Part shown: piece after piece, positions 34,743 to 43,255 of the stretch | How the letters are laid out: the number at the start of each line of letters is the position of its first letter | Numbering within the stretch: position 1 is the first letter of the stretch | Assembly: GCF_014851765.1 (NCBI RefSeq) | Contig: NZ_JACVAI010000006.1 | Coordinates: 186,001-250,000, forward strand | Origin: Pseudomonas sp. PDM04 | GTDB taxonomy: Bacteria; Pseudomonadota; Gammaproteobacteria; Pseudomonadales; Pseudomonadaceae | Direction: 5' to 3' | Length of the DNA stretch: 64,000 nt | The notes under the pieces: model-generated | What the model was told of the DNA's origin: nothing | Database searches by the model: none | The model's input: the letters and a program-made list of their open reading frames with translations, nothing else | Made by a program: the position numbers and the translations under genes

Positions 34743-35237
34743 TTTCTTTGTGCTTCAAAGAGGTGTTGGTCGGCGGCAGCCTTATCAAGTCGAAGCTTTG
34801 GATGAGCCGTACCCATGCAATGGGATGCACGGCAGACTCAATGATTTTCTAGTTATTCAGCCAGTGTGCACTGGTCTGTTTTTGCGAGATTTCTGTTTTT
34901 ATGCCGTGCCCATCGCGCTGGTGGCACTGTGAAATCAATGTGCCGACTCTAGTTCAGCTGATTCGATTCAGGCAAGCGCTTGCGAGGCCATGTACCCAGG
35001 TTTTTGGTACGAAAGTGCTTCACGCCAAAAAGACCTGCGACAGTACGTCGCACAAACACGCCGAAACACCCGCCCTCAGGGAGATTGCCTTGCCTGTGGC
35101 AGCCTGTCGCAAGCTTTGGAAGGCCCCGGAAAACGATAGAATTGAACCTGTATGACCCGCACGAAGGATTGCGCCCCTGCCGGCGTCAATCATCCGCTAT
35201 GAGCCCCGGGACCGGGCTGATCAGAAAGGCTGTAGAA
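34743..35237. other. Intergenic region with no convincing gene
   Basis: This 495-bp spacer separates the divergent chemoreceptor-like gene and the Sco gene. It should hold their promoters. Short open frames (for example 34901-35155) have no ribosome site, no good codon use and no recognisable product. I see no terminator hairpin or RNA gene. Confidence 0.5.
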
Positions 35238-35843
35238 ATGACTGTTTTGTTGACCCGCCGCAAGGTGGTTGCAGGTATCGGTTTACTCGGTCTGGGCCTG
35301 CTGACAGGCTGCGACAACAGCGTCCGCCTGTCGTACAAGTACGGCAAGGACCTGAGCGACAAGATTCTGGGGCGCACATTCAAGTTGAAAGACTCGCAAG
35401 GCAACCTCACGACGCTTTCGAGTTTCCGCGGCATGATGCCGATGGTGTTCTTCGGCTTCACCCAATGCCCGGCGGTGTGCCCGACCACCCTCGCCCGCGC
35501 GGCTCAGATCAAGAAATTGATGGGCAAGGACGGTGACCTGCTGCAAGTCGTCTTCATCACCCTGGACCCCGAACGGGATACCCCGTCAATGCTGGACGCC
35601 TACGTCAAGACCTTTGACCCCACCTTTGTCGCGCTTCACGGGACACTGGAAGAAACCGCAGCGACGGCCAAAGAGTTCGACGTGTTCTACGAAAAAGTCC
35701 CGAGCGGCTCCACCTACACCATTTCCCACACGGCGACCAGCTACGTTTATGACACCCGAGGCACGCTGCGCCTTGGGTTGTCTCACTCACTTTCGGCACA
35801 AGAGTGTACGGAAGACTTACTGACCGTCATGGAGGTCTGCTGA
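35238..35843 (+). CDS. SCO1/SenC-family copper/thiol lipoprotein
   Basis: The 201-residue protein has a lipobox ending LLTGC (Cys25), then the Sco thioredoxin fold with metal-binding C77-x3-C81 in FGFTQCPAVCPTT and the third ligand His in TISHTATSY. Sco proteins bring copper or reduce thiols during assembly of the Cu(A) site of cytochrome oxidase in the periplasm. The ATG at 35238-35240 is chosen as it gives the signal peptide. It overlaps the next gene, a PCu(A)C chaperone, by one base. No cytochrome oxidase gene lies nearby. Confidence 0.9.
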   Translation: MTVLLTRRKVVAGIGLLGLGLLTGCDNSVRLSYKYGKDLSDKILGRTFKLKDSQGNLTTLSSFRGMMPMVFFGFTQCPAVCPTTLARAAQIKKLMGKDGDLLQVVFITLDPERDTPSMLDAYVKTFDPTFVALHGTLEETAATAKEFDVFYEKVPSGSTYTISHTATSYVYDTRGTLRLGLSHSLSAQECTEDLLTVMEVC

Positions 35844-36331
35844 TGAACTCGATCACCCTGAAAACCCGCTTCAACGCGCGCGTGGGACAGCTGGTGCTGG
35901 GCCTGTCCATGCTCGGCCTGGCGGCTCACGCTTGCGCCCAGACCCAGGTCGAAGACGCCTGGGTTCGCGCCACCGTCGCGGGACAACAATCCACCGGCGC
36001 ATTCATGACCGTCACGTCGAGCAGCGACGGCAAGCTGATCAGCGCTCAATCGCCAGCGGCCAAAACCGTGCAGATCCATCAGTCGACCATGAAAAACGAC
36101 GTGATGAGCATGCAAGCCGTGGAATTTGTCCCCTTGCCCGCCGGCAAAGCGGTCGCGTTCAACTCCGACAGCTATCACGTGATGCTGATCGACCTGGTCG
36201 CCCAGGTAAAGGAAGGCGACAAGGTGCCGATGGTGCTGACCGTCGAGCACGATGACGGCAAAAAAGAAGTGATCAACATCGAGGCGCCCGTACGCGCGCT
36301 GAACATGATGGACCACAGCAAGATGCATTGA
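35843..36331 (+). CDS. PCu(A)C periplasmic copper chaperone
   Basis: The 162-residue protein has a signal peptide (about 1-28, ending AAHACAQ) and the PCu(A)C cupredoxin-like fold with a copper-site pattern: HQSTM...VMSM followed by SYHVMLI, the usual H/M-x10-M-x21-H-x-M arrangement. The C-terminus, MMDHSKMH, adds extra Met/His. It would hand Cu(I) to Sco or Cu(A). The start overlaps the Sco stop by one base (TGATG). Together they form a two-gene copper-delivery operon. Confidence 0.9.
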   Translation: MNSITLKTRFNARVGQLVLGLSMLGLAAHACAQTQVEDAWVRATVAGQQSTGAFMTVTSSSDGKLISAQSPAAKTVQIHQSTMKNDVMSMQAVEFVPLPAGKAVAFNSDSYHVMLIDLVAQVKEGDKVPMVLTVEHDDGKKEVINIEAPVRALNMMDHSKMH

Positions 36332-36618
36332 TCCGTTGCTGGAAGGGAGTGGTGCCCAGCCACCGCTCCCCTCTCCTCCGCCTCGATAAGCCTGCAGCGA
36401 ACACCCCGAACGGCCCCTGAACTGCAAACAGTTCGCAATCCCCTCCCGCCTTTCCCCTGACGATCTATACTGATCAGGTCTTCTTTCCGGTTTCATGCAA
36501 CACATCGACACGCGTGCCCTTCGGCACCCGTGCCAATCGCCAACGTTAACAGCCAAGAGTCTGCGTCTTTTTCGGACATGCTCGATCGCTTTGTGGCTGA
36601 TGGGTCGTGGAGAACACC

Positions 36619-37647
36619 ATGAAATACAAACTTCTTTCAGGCGTTGTTTTGGTCGTCTCGGCAACGGTGGCAATACCGGGTTGGGCTGCGGAAGTGGCAT
36701 CAGACGGCGCGGATCATGTGGGTGCTGGGGCGGTAGCGGCGGATGGCTCGGATAATGTCGGCGCCAACAAGCTCGCGGCGGACGGTGCGGACAAGGTCGG
36801 CGCCAACAAGCTCGCGGCGGACGGCGCTGACAAGGTCGGCGCCAACAAGCTTGCGGCGGACGGTGCAGACAAAGTCGGCGCCAACAAGCTCGCGGCGGAC
36901 GGCGCTGACAAGGTCGGCGCCAACAAGCTCGCGGCGGACGGTGCGGACAAGGTCGGGGCCAATAAACTTGCAGCTGACGGCGCGGACAAGGTCGGGGCCA
37001 ACAAGCTCGCGGCGGACGGCGCTGACAAGGTCGGGGCCAACAAGCTCGCGGCGGACGGCGCTGACAAGGTCGGGGCCAACAAGCTCGCGGCGGACGGCGC
37101 GGACAAGGTCGGCGCCAACAAGCTCGCGGCGGACGGCGCGGACAAGGTCGGCGCCAACAGACTCGCGGCGGACGGTGCAGACAAAGTCGGCGCCAACAGA
37201 CTCGCCGCTGACGGTGCAGACAAAGTCGGCGCCAACAGGCTCGCGGCGGATGGTGCAGACAAAGTGGGTGCCAACAGACTCGCCGCTGACGGTGCAGACA
37301 AAGTCGGCGCCAACAGACTCGCCGCTGACGGCGCAGACAAAGTGGGTGCCAACAGACTCGCCGCTGACGGTGCAGACAAAGTGGGTGCCAACAGACTCGC
37401 CGCTGACGGCGCAGACAAAGTGGGTGCCAACAGACTCGCCGCTGACGGTGCAGACAAAGTGGGGGCCAACAGACTCGCCGCTGACGGCGCCGACAAGGTC
37501 GGGGCCAACAGACTCGCCGCTGACGGTGCCGATCACGTCGGCGCGGCTCGTCTCGCGTACTCCCGCAACGGCATAGGTTCGGATCGGGTCGCCTCCGCGC
37601 TCATGGACGAAGGCAGCTACACCGACCAGTTCAACGACGCCCAGTAA
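36619..37647 (+). CDS. Secreted protein made of 21 near-identical 13-residue repeats
   Basis: The 342-residue protein has a signal peptide (about 1-24, ending PGWAAE), a first degenerate unit, then 21 copies of a 13-residue unit (typically LAADGADKVGANK/R; residues 39-311) and a short unique tail (LAYSRNGIGSDRVASALMDE and 11 more). Units 1-10 end in Lys and units 11-21 in Arg. The ATG is chosen because GTGGAG lies seven bases upstream. Some Pseudomonas relatives are labelled phage infection protein, but the function is unknown. The regular length suggests a solenoid-like or extended fold. A related repeat protein lies downstream. It is probably exported, to the periplasm or beyond. Confidence 0.85.
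   Translation: MKYKLLSGVVLVVSATVAIPGWAAEVASDGADHVGAGAVAADGSDNVGANKLAADGADKVGANKLAADGADKVGANKLAADGADKVGANKLAADGADKVGANKLAADGADKVGANKLAADGADKVGANKLAADGADKVGANKLAADGADKVGANKLAADGADKVGANKLAADGADKVGANRLAADGADKVGANRLAADGADKVGANRLAADGADKVGANRLAADGADKVGANRLAADGADKVGANRLAADGADKVGANRLAADGADKVGANRLAADGADKVGANRLAADGADKVGANRLAADGADHVGAARLAYSRNGIGSDRVASALMDEGSYTDQFNDAQ
36694..37551 (+). repeat. 39-bp tandem repeat array (22 units with the degenerate first)
   Basis: The DNA repeats in 39-bp steps from 36694. The units from 36733 are highly alike. The first half uses codons ctcgcggcggac and ends aacaag; the second half mostly uses ctcgccgctgac and ends aacaga. Unit 11 (37123-37161) is the switch. Because 39 is a multiple of three, other frames stay open too. 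Copy number is likely to vary by slippage or recombination. Confidence 0.95.
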
Positions 37648-37678
37648 ACGGACGCGCTCCACGCGTCTTTTCGGCCCG

Positions 37679-37716
37679 AAACCGCCGTCCCGGCGACGGC
37701 GGTTTCCCGAGTTTTT
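37679..37716 (+). terminator. Rho-independent terminator of the 13-residue repeat gene
   Basis: AAACCGCCGTC (37679-37689) and GACGGCGGTTT (37695-37705) form a perfect 11-bp stem with a 5-nt loop, followed by a T-run at 37711-37716. It lies 32 bp after the stop. Confidence 0.8.
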
Positions 37717-37867
37717 GTATCTGTTTGTATATGAACCCTGAACAGATACGCAGACCTCGATTTCAAAGTGTTCAAGCACATATCGGCGATACACCCGAGC
37801 GTTTAACTGTGTTCACCGGATAGCAACAGCTACCGACTCACTCAAACCAAACGCACGGAGCATCACC

Positions 37868-38299
37868 ATGATCAATTTCTCGAAAGTTTCCTCCCTCGTT
37901 CTCGGCCTGGCACTGGTCGGCGGCCTGAGCCTGTCGAACCTGGCCTCGGCCAACACCGCAAGCTTCGCCTCACACAGCCTGGCCCAACCACTTCTGGTAG
38001 AAGGTGGTGCGGACCGTCTGCAGGAACTGCGTGAGCGTGTGGCTGAAGGCGGCTCCGATCGCCTGATCGAACGCCGTGTGGCCGAAGGAGGTGCGGATCG
38101 TCTGCAGGAACTGCGTGAGCGTGTGGCTGAAGGCGGTTCCGATCGCCTGATCGAACGCCGCGTGGCCGAAGGAGGTGCGGATCGTCTGCAAGAGCTGCGT
38201 GAACGGGTCGCACAGGCCGCCCCGGGCAATGCCGTGCAAAAGGGAGTGATTGTCGCGGAAAACCGGGCGGAATTCGGTTCGAAATATCAGCGCTATTAA
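37868..38299 (+). CDS. Second secreted repeat protein, related to the upstream one
   Basis: The 143-residue protein has a signal peptide (about 1-28, ending LASANT) and 2.5 copies of a 28-residue unit made of VAEGGADRLQELRER plus VAEGGSDRLIERR (residues 44-113), so a 13- to 15-residue rhythm. The shared pattern A-x-[DG]-G-[AS]-D-[KR] links it to the adjacent 21-repeat protein. The C-terminal 30 residues are unique. CGGAG lies eight bases before the ATG. Similar small secreted proteins occur in Pseudomonas and carry vague names; the function is unknown. Confidence 0.82.
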   Translation: MINFSKVSSLVLGLALVGGLSLSNLASANTASFASHSLAQPLLVEGGADRLQELRERVAEGGSDRLIERRVAEGGADRLQELRERVAEGGSDRLIERRVAEGGADRLQELRERVAQAAPGNAVQKGVIVAENRAEFGSKYQRY

Positions 38300-38323
38300 T
38301 GGCGGCCTGACCCGCGACACCTC

Positions 38324-38350
38324 AAGCCCGGAGATTCCGGGCTTTGTTTT
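38324..38350 (+). terminator. Rho-independent terminator of the second repeat gene
   Basis: AAGCCCGGA (38324-38332) and TCCGGGCTT (38336-38344) form a perfect 9-bp stem with a 3-nt loop, followed by TGTTTTA. Confidence 0.82.
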
Positions 38351-38384
38351 AGCGCTTTAGCGCGCAGACAAGGGAACACAGCTC

Positions 38385-38984
38385 ATGAAAATCGGTTTTC
38401 TCGGTTTGGGCAACATGGGGCAGGCGATTGCAACCAACCTGTTGAAAAGCGGCCACGACCTATGGGTGTGGAATCGCTCCCCGCACCCGACACAAAAAAT
38501 ACTTGGGCTTGGCGCGAAGGCTGCCGCGACGGCGGCACAGGTATTCGACACCGATGTGGTGTTCAGCATGCTCGCCGACGATAAGGCCCTGCGTGCAGTG
38601 CTGCTCGACTCCGGGTTGCTGGCACGGCTCAACGGTCCGCTGATTCACGTCAACCTGTCCACCATCGCCGTCACCTTCGCCGACGAACTGGCGGCCTTGC
38701 ATGCAGCGCAAGGCATCGATTACATCGCCGCGCCGGTGTTGGGGGGGCCGGACGTCGCGATGGCGGGCCAGCTCAACATACTGGTCGCCGGGCCGGAAAC
38801 CGCCATCGATCGTGTCCAGTCGCTGCTCGACCTGATTGCACGCAACACCTGGCGCATGGGCAAAAAAGCCTCGAGCGCCAACGCCATGAAGCTGGCCACC
38901 AACCACCTGCAAGACGCGATGGCGCCTGGCCAGGCAGGCATGGATCTCGTCGCTCTGGCGAGGTTGCGCGACGGCGAACGTTGA
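38385..38984 (+). pseudogene. 6PGDH/HIBADH-family dehydrogenase with an apparent internal deletion
   Basis: The N-terminal 175 residues are a normal NAD(P)-binding domain of the beta-hydroxyacid dehydrogenase family (MKIGFLGLGNMGQAIATNLL, then APVLGGPDVAMAGQLNILVA). The start of the helical C-terminal domain is present, with the catalytic-Lys region KKASSANAMKLATN. The next residues, HLQDAMAPGQAGMDLVALAR, look like the far C-terminus of the family (L-x-D-A-[IM]-A-x-G-x-x-x-x-D-x-x-A-L-A). The protein is 199 residues where about 290 is usual, so some 90 residues seem lost in frame. Activity is doubtful. Confidence 0.75.
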
Positions 38985-38995
38985 ATCGACGTGCC

Positions 38996-40087
38996 TCAGA
39001 TCCCTGGCGGTGCAGGGTCTGGCTGATCCTGCACCCATTGCCAGAACAACTGATAGCCCACCGCCAACACCACCGGTCCGATGAACAGCCCGATGATGCC
39101 GCTGGTCACCATGCCGCCGAGTGCGCCGATCAGCACCACGGGCATTGGCACATCGACACCGCGCCCCAACAACAGGGGTTTGAGCACGTTGTCCACCAGA
39201 CCGGCGACGAAGACATAGATGGCGAAGATGATCGTGGCACTGCTGGCGCCTTCGGTGACGAACACAAAGGCAATCACCGGGATAGTGATCAACGTCACCG
39301 GCAATTGCATGATGCCCAGCAACAGCACGGCCAAGGCCAGCAAACCGGCACCGGGAATGCCCTTGAAGACAAACCCGAGGCCCACCAGCAGCATCTGGAT
39401 GAACGCAATCCCCACCACGCCCAACGCCACGGCACGGATAGTCGCCGTGCACAGCGCAGCGATTTTCGGACCTCTGGCCGGTCCGCTGACCCGCGAGGTA
39501 ATCAGCACCGCGCTGCGGCTGCCGGCTTCGCCATGGGCCATGATGATCCCGGCGATGATCAAGGCAAAAATGAAGATCAGGAACCCCATGCCAATCCCGG
39601 CCAGTTTGCTCAGTACCGTCAGGCTGGCGACCTTGATCTGTGGAAGGTACCTGGCGGCCAGGTCTGGAAGGTTGGTCGAGGCATCCAGCCACACCGCAGA
39701 CAGCTTCTGACCAATCACCGGCCAACTGGCAACGGCCTCGGCAGGTGGCGGAATGTGCAGATTGTCAGCCTTGATCACTGCCATGGCGCGCTCGACCGAG
39801 TCGGCAATCGAGGTGCCCAACAGGTAGACCGGCACCATCAGGATGACAATGGCGATCAGGATGATCAGCGTCGCAATCCGTCCGTCATTGTGCCCCAGGG
39901 GCCCTCGCAGGCGTTTTTGCAGCGGGTAAAGGGTGATTGCCAGGATCAGCGCCCACAGCATCAAGTCGCGGAACGGACTGAAGATATCGAAGCAGAACAA
40001 CACCAGCACCGCGATCAGCCCGGCCCGGATGAAGACATCGAGCAACGTGCGTGTCAGCGTTTTTTCGTCGAAGGACGTCGGCTCCAT
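38996..40087 (-). CDS. AI-2E family transporter
   Basis: The 363-residue inner-membrane protein has about eight transmembrane helices in the AI-2E exporter arrangement: two at the N-terminus (FIRAGLIAVLVLFCFDIFSP, then LWALILAITLYPLQKRL), one near residue 75, and a hydrophobic C-terminal half ending FIGPVVLAVGYQLFWQW. Members include TqsA and many transporters of unknown cargo, some linked to ion exchange. I start at the ATG at 40085-40087 with AGGAG seven bases upstream. It converges on the dehydrogenase gene with an 11-bp gap. Confidence 0.9.
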   Translation of the reverse strand: MEPTSFDEKTLTRTLLDVFIRAGLIAVLVLFCFDIFSPFRDLMLWALILAITLYPLQKRLRGPLGHNDGRIATLIILIAIVILMVPVYLLGTSIADSVERAMAVIKADNLHIPPPAEAVASWPVIGQKLSAVWLDASTNLPDLAARYLPQIKVASLTVLSKLAGIGMGFLIFIFALIIAGIIMAHGEAGSRSAVLITSRVSGPARGPKIAALCTATIRAVALGVVGIAFIQMLLVGLGFVFKGIPGAGLLALAVLLLGIMQLPVTLITIPVIAFVFVTEGASSATIIFAIYVFVAGLVDNVLKPLLLGRGVDVPMPVVLIGALGGMVTSGIIGLFIGPVVLAVGYQLFWQWVQDQPDPAPPGI

Positions 40088-40256
40088 GGATGTCTCCTTG
40101 TCGGTCACGGCAGCGTTGCGCAGTGGTTAGCCCAGCATAGACGCCCGGCCCGTTTTGCGCAGTCTTCGCCCTGCTCCCTCGACACCGCCCTCGCCCCCGC
40201 AAACATTGGCGCTTATCATGTCTGCCGAATCCATCCCGGCCCTTTATGAGATAAGC

Positions 40257-41411
40257 ATGACTTTCGATTTTGATCAGGTGTTCGATCGCCACCACACCGG
40301 CAGCACCAAGTGGAGTCGCTACCCGGCCGATGTGTTGCCGATGTGGGTCGCCGACATGGATTTCGCCGCGCCGCCGGTGATCATCCAGGCCCTGCAAAAA
40401 CGCCTGCAACACCCGTTGCTCGGCTACAGCGTGGCCCAGGATGACTTGCGCGACGCCATCGTCGCCGACCTGTGGAACAAGTACCAATGGCGGGTCGAGC
40501 CGCAGGAACTGATTTTCCTGCCAGGCGTGGAGTCCGGGTTCAACATGGCGCTGCACGCTCTGGTGCAGGCACAACAGAACGTTGTCGTGCAGGTCCCCAA
40601 CTATCCGCCGCTGCGCCACGCGCCGACCCATTGGGGGCTGAACAAGGTCGAACTGAGTTTCGACGCCCAGGCCGATGGCACGTACAGCACACCGCTCGAG
40701 ACCCTGCGTCAGTCATTGGCCGGTGGCGGTGCCCTGCTGCTGAGCAACCCGCACAATCCGCTGGGCAAGGCCTTCCCCCGGGAGGAGCTGCAAGCGGTGG
40801 CCGATATCTGCCTGGCACAGGACGCCTGGATCATCTCCGACGAAATCCACGCCGAGTTGTGCTTCGACGGGCGCCGGCACATTCCGACCGCATCCCTGGG
40901 GCCGGACATCGCCCGACGCACCATCACCCTGATGTCGGCAAGCAAGGCCTACAACATCGCTGGCCTCAAGACCTCGTTCATGATCATCCAGGACCGTGCC
41001 CTGCGCGAACGGGTCAACCATGCCCGTTGTGGCATGGTCGACAGTGTCAACCCGCTGGGCATGGAAGCCACCCGGGTGGCTTATGCCGAGGGCGCGCCGT
41101 GGCTGGCCGAGTTGCGGGGCTACCTGCAAGCCAACCGTGATTACCTGGTCGACGCCGTCCGCACGCGCCTGCCGGGCGTCAGCATGAACGTGCCGCAGAG
41201 CACCTACCTGGCCTGGCTCGATTGCACGGCGCTGGGGCTGGAGAACCCACAGCGGTTCTTCCTCGAACAGGCCAAGGTCGGCTTGAGCCCTGGACTGGAC
41301 TTCGGCGATGACCATCAACAGTTCGTGCGCCTCAACTTCGGCTGCCCGCGCGCATTGCTCGAGGAAGGCATTGCGCGGATGGAACGCAGCCTGATCGAAC
41401 GCCAGCGCTGA
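40257..41411 (+). CDS. PatB/MalY-type PLP-dependent enzyme (C-S lyase or aminotransferase)
   Basis: The 384-residue class I/II fold enzyme starts MTFDFDQVFDRHHTGSTKW, typical of the MalY/PatB group, and has SNPHNPLGKAF, DEIHAELCF and the PLP-lysine motif SASKAYNIAGLK. PatB/MalY enzymes cleave cystathionine and other C-S bonds to pyruvate, ammonia and a thiol. The ATG at 40257 fits the family start; an upstream in-frame ATG at 40218 has a weaker position. It stands alone and is divergent from the AI-2E gene. Confidence 0.9.
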   Translation: MTFDFDQVFDRHHTGSTKWSRYPADVLPMWVADMDFAAPPVIIQALQKRLQHPLLGYSVAQDDLRDAIVADLWNKYQWRVEPQELIFLPGVESGFNMALHALVQAQQNVVVQVPNYPPLRHAPTHWGLNKVELSFDAQADGTYSTPLETLRQSLAGGGALLLSNPHNPLGKAFPREELQAVADICLAQDAWIISDEIHAELCFDGRRHIPTASLGPDIARRTITLMSASKAYNIAGLKTSFMIIQDRALRERVNHARCGMVDSVNPLGMEATRVAYAEGAPWLAELRGYLQANRDYLVDAVRTRLPGVSMNVPQSTYLAWLDCTALGLENPQRFFLEQAKVGLSPGLDFGDDHQQFVRLNFGCPRALLEEGIARMERSLIERQR

Positions 41412-41430
41412 CAGGACAGCAAACACCCTC

Positions 41431-41456
41431 TGTGGGAGCGAGCCCGCTCGCGATGG
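41431..41456. repeat. REP element
   Basis: TGTGGGAGCGAGCCCGCTCG followed by CGATGG is a single Pseudomonas REP core, 20 bp after the aminotransferase stop. Nothing else was recognised in the spacer up to 41626. Confidence 0.75.
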
Positions 41457-41626
41457 TGGCGCGTCAGTCGACTCAATAGAGGCCGACAGGCCCGCCATCA
41501 CCGCCAAGCCAGTCTCGCGCCCACCGTGCATTGGTCGATGCCGACCCGTCATCAATCCAACCGAACTCAACGCAAAAGAGCCGGGTCCACCCTTTGACTC
41601 TTCCACCTTGAGAACGGAGATTTACG

Positions 41627-42484
41627 ATGACCGACTATCCCAAACCGCCCTTCAGGAAACAGGCCCAGCCGGTCCCCGGCAGCCAGAAGAAGATGGACCC
41701 GTACCCCGATTGCGGCGAACAAAGCTATAAAGGCTCGGGGCGCCTGCAGGGCAAGATCGCACTGATCACCGGTGCCGACAGTGGTATCGGTCGCGCCGTC
41801 GCCATCGCCTTCGCCCGTGAAGGCGCGGACGTCGCGATTGCCTACCTCAATGAACACGAAGACGCGCAGGAAACCGCACGCTGGGTCGAACAGGCCGGGC
41901 GCCAGAGCCTGCTGCTGCCCGGGGACATCGCGCAAAAGGCCCAGTGCCAGGCCCTCGTCGACAAGACCGTCGAGCGTTTTGGCCGCATCGACGTCCTCGT
42001 CAACAACGCCGCGTACCAGATGACCCATGAAAACTTCGAGGACATTCCCGACGAAGAATGGGTGATGACCTTCGACGTCAATATCACCGCCATTTTCCGC
42101 ATCTGCCAGGCCGCGTTGAAACACATGAAGCCCGGCAGCTCGATCATCAACACCAGCTCGGTGAATTCGGACATGCCCAAGCCGACCCTGCTGCCCTACG
42201 CCACCACCAAGGGCGCGATCGCCAACTTCACCGCCGGGCTGGGGCAGATGCTCGGCGAGAAAAACATCCGGGTGAACTGCGTGGCGCCGGGGCCGATCTG
42301 GACGCCGCTGATCGTCTCGACCATGACGGATGAGGAAGTGCAGAACTTCGGCGGGCAAACCCCGTTGGGGCGACCGGGTCAACCGGTCGAGGTGGCACCG
42401 ATCTACGTGCTGCTGGCGTCGGACGAGGCCAGCTACATCACCGGTCAACGTTACGGCATCACGGGTGGCAAGCCAATGCTGTAA
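41627..42484 (+). CDS. SDR-family oxidoreductase (YghA/YhxC-like)
   Basis: The 285-residue protein has a 45-residue N-terminal extension (PPFRKQAQPVPGSQKKMDPY) typical of YghA-like SDRs, then LITGADSGIGRAVAIAFARE, VNNAAYQM, the catalytic Ser (NTSSVNS) and PYATTKGAI. The NAD(P) Rossmann fold is complete. This group is often found in stress-related genes and acts on alcohols or sugars; the substrate is unknown. AACGGAG lies six bases upstream of the ATG. Confidence 0.92.
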   Translation: MTDYPKPPFRKQAQPVPGSQKKMDPYPDCGEQSYKGSGRLQGKIALITGADSGIGRAVAIAFAREGADVAIAYLNEHEDAQETARWVEQAGRQSLLLPGDIAQKAQCQALVDKTVERFGRIDVLVNNAAYQMTHENFEDIPDEEWVMTFDVNITAIFRICQAALKHMKPGSSIINTSSVNSDMPKPTLLPYATTKGAIANFTAGLGQMLGEKNIRVNCVAPGPIWTPLIVSTMTDEEVQNFGGQTPLGRPGQPVEVAPIYVLLASDEASYITGQRYGITGGKPML

Positions 42485-42490
42485 CCCACC

Positions 42491-42519
42491 GTGCCGCTGC
42501 GGGTTTCCGGCAGCGGCAC
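42491..42519 (+). terminator. Possible terminator hairpin after the SDR gene
   Basis: GTGCCGCTGC (42491-42500) and GCAGCGGCAC (42510-42519) form a perfect 10-bp stem with a 9-nt loop, 7 bp after the stop. There is no T-run, so it may be a weak or Rho-assisted terminator. Confidence 0.5.
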
Positions 42520-42610
42520 CCTCGCCGAGAAAAACTGAACCCCTGACAAATCCTGCCCCTCAATAGCTTTAAGGGCCCCAACGCGGGCCGCTCCCCTTCA
42601 GGAGGTTGTC

Positions 42611-43222
42611 ATGTCCGCCCCCCTCGTCAAACTGTTTACCCAGCCGAATTTCGCCTGGACGGATATCCGCAAGGAGGAAGAAGCGCATCCGCGCCACTAC
42701 CTCGCTCATCTGTTGTTGCTCGCCCTGATCCCCGCCGTGTGCCTGTTCATTGGCACAACCTACGTCGGCTGGAGCCTGGCCGAGAATGAAACGGTGAAAC
42801 TCAGCAGCGCCAGCGCGCTGCAACTATGCGTGCTGCTGTACGTGACCATCGTCGCCGGCGTGGCGCTGATGGGGCTGTTCATCCGCTGGATGTCGCGTAC
42901 GTTCGAGGCACGTCCCACACTCAACCAGTGCATCGGGTTTGCCGCCTACACCGTGACCCCGTTCTTCATCGCGGGTTTTGCCGGCCTTTACCCGAGCCGC
43001 TGGCTCGCAATTATCGTGCTGGGCGCCGCCTCGGTGTACTCGACCTTTCTGTTGTTCGTCGGGCTGCCGACCTTCATGCATGAGCGCAAGGAACAGGGGC
43101 TGTTGAACGCTGCCTGTGTCTGGGGTGTCGGCCTGCTGGTGCTGGTGACCATCCTGGTCGAAATGATCCTCGTGTGGTTCAACGTCCTGTCGCCGGAGTA
43201 TCTGCGCGCGACAGTGGGTTAA
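42611..43222 (+). CDS. Yip1-family inner-membrane protein
   Basis: The 203-residue protein has five predicted transmembrane helices (near residues 30-50, 67-90, 108-127, 131-152 and 167-190) and the Yip1-like start LFTQPNFAWTDIRKEEEAHP. Yip1-domain proteins of bacteria have no well-known role. AGGAGG lies seven bases before the ATG. It is followed by the antiporter gene with a 33-bp gap, so the two may be co-transcribed. Confidence 0.85.
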   Translation: MSAPLVKLFTQPNFAWTDIRKEEEAHPRHYLAHLLLLALIPAVCLFIGTTYVGWSLAENETVKLSSASALQLCVLLYVTIVAGVALMGLFIRWMSRTFEARPTLNQCIGFAAYTVTPFFIAGFAGLYPSRWLAIIVLGAASVYSTFLLFVGLPTFMHERKEQGLLNAACVWGVGLLVLVTILVEMILVWFNVLSPEYLRATVG

Positions 43223-43255
43223 GCCTCCGATCCCGGCCTCGGGCGAGTACAGCGC

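Noticed and set aside
34901..35155. 84-residue open frame before the Sco gene
   Set aside because: It has no ribosome site, overlaps the expected Sco promoter region and shows no recognisable protein features.
36694..37551. Possible CRISPR-like array
   Set aside because: The units are contiguous with no unique spacers and they encode a continuous secreted protein; no cas genes are near.
36700..37794. Long open frames on the minus strand and in another plus frame across the 39-bp repeats
   Set aside because: They arise because the repeat unit is a multiple of three and GC-rich. They have no ribosome site, no signal peptide fit and highly repetitive, compositionally odd products.
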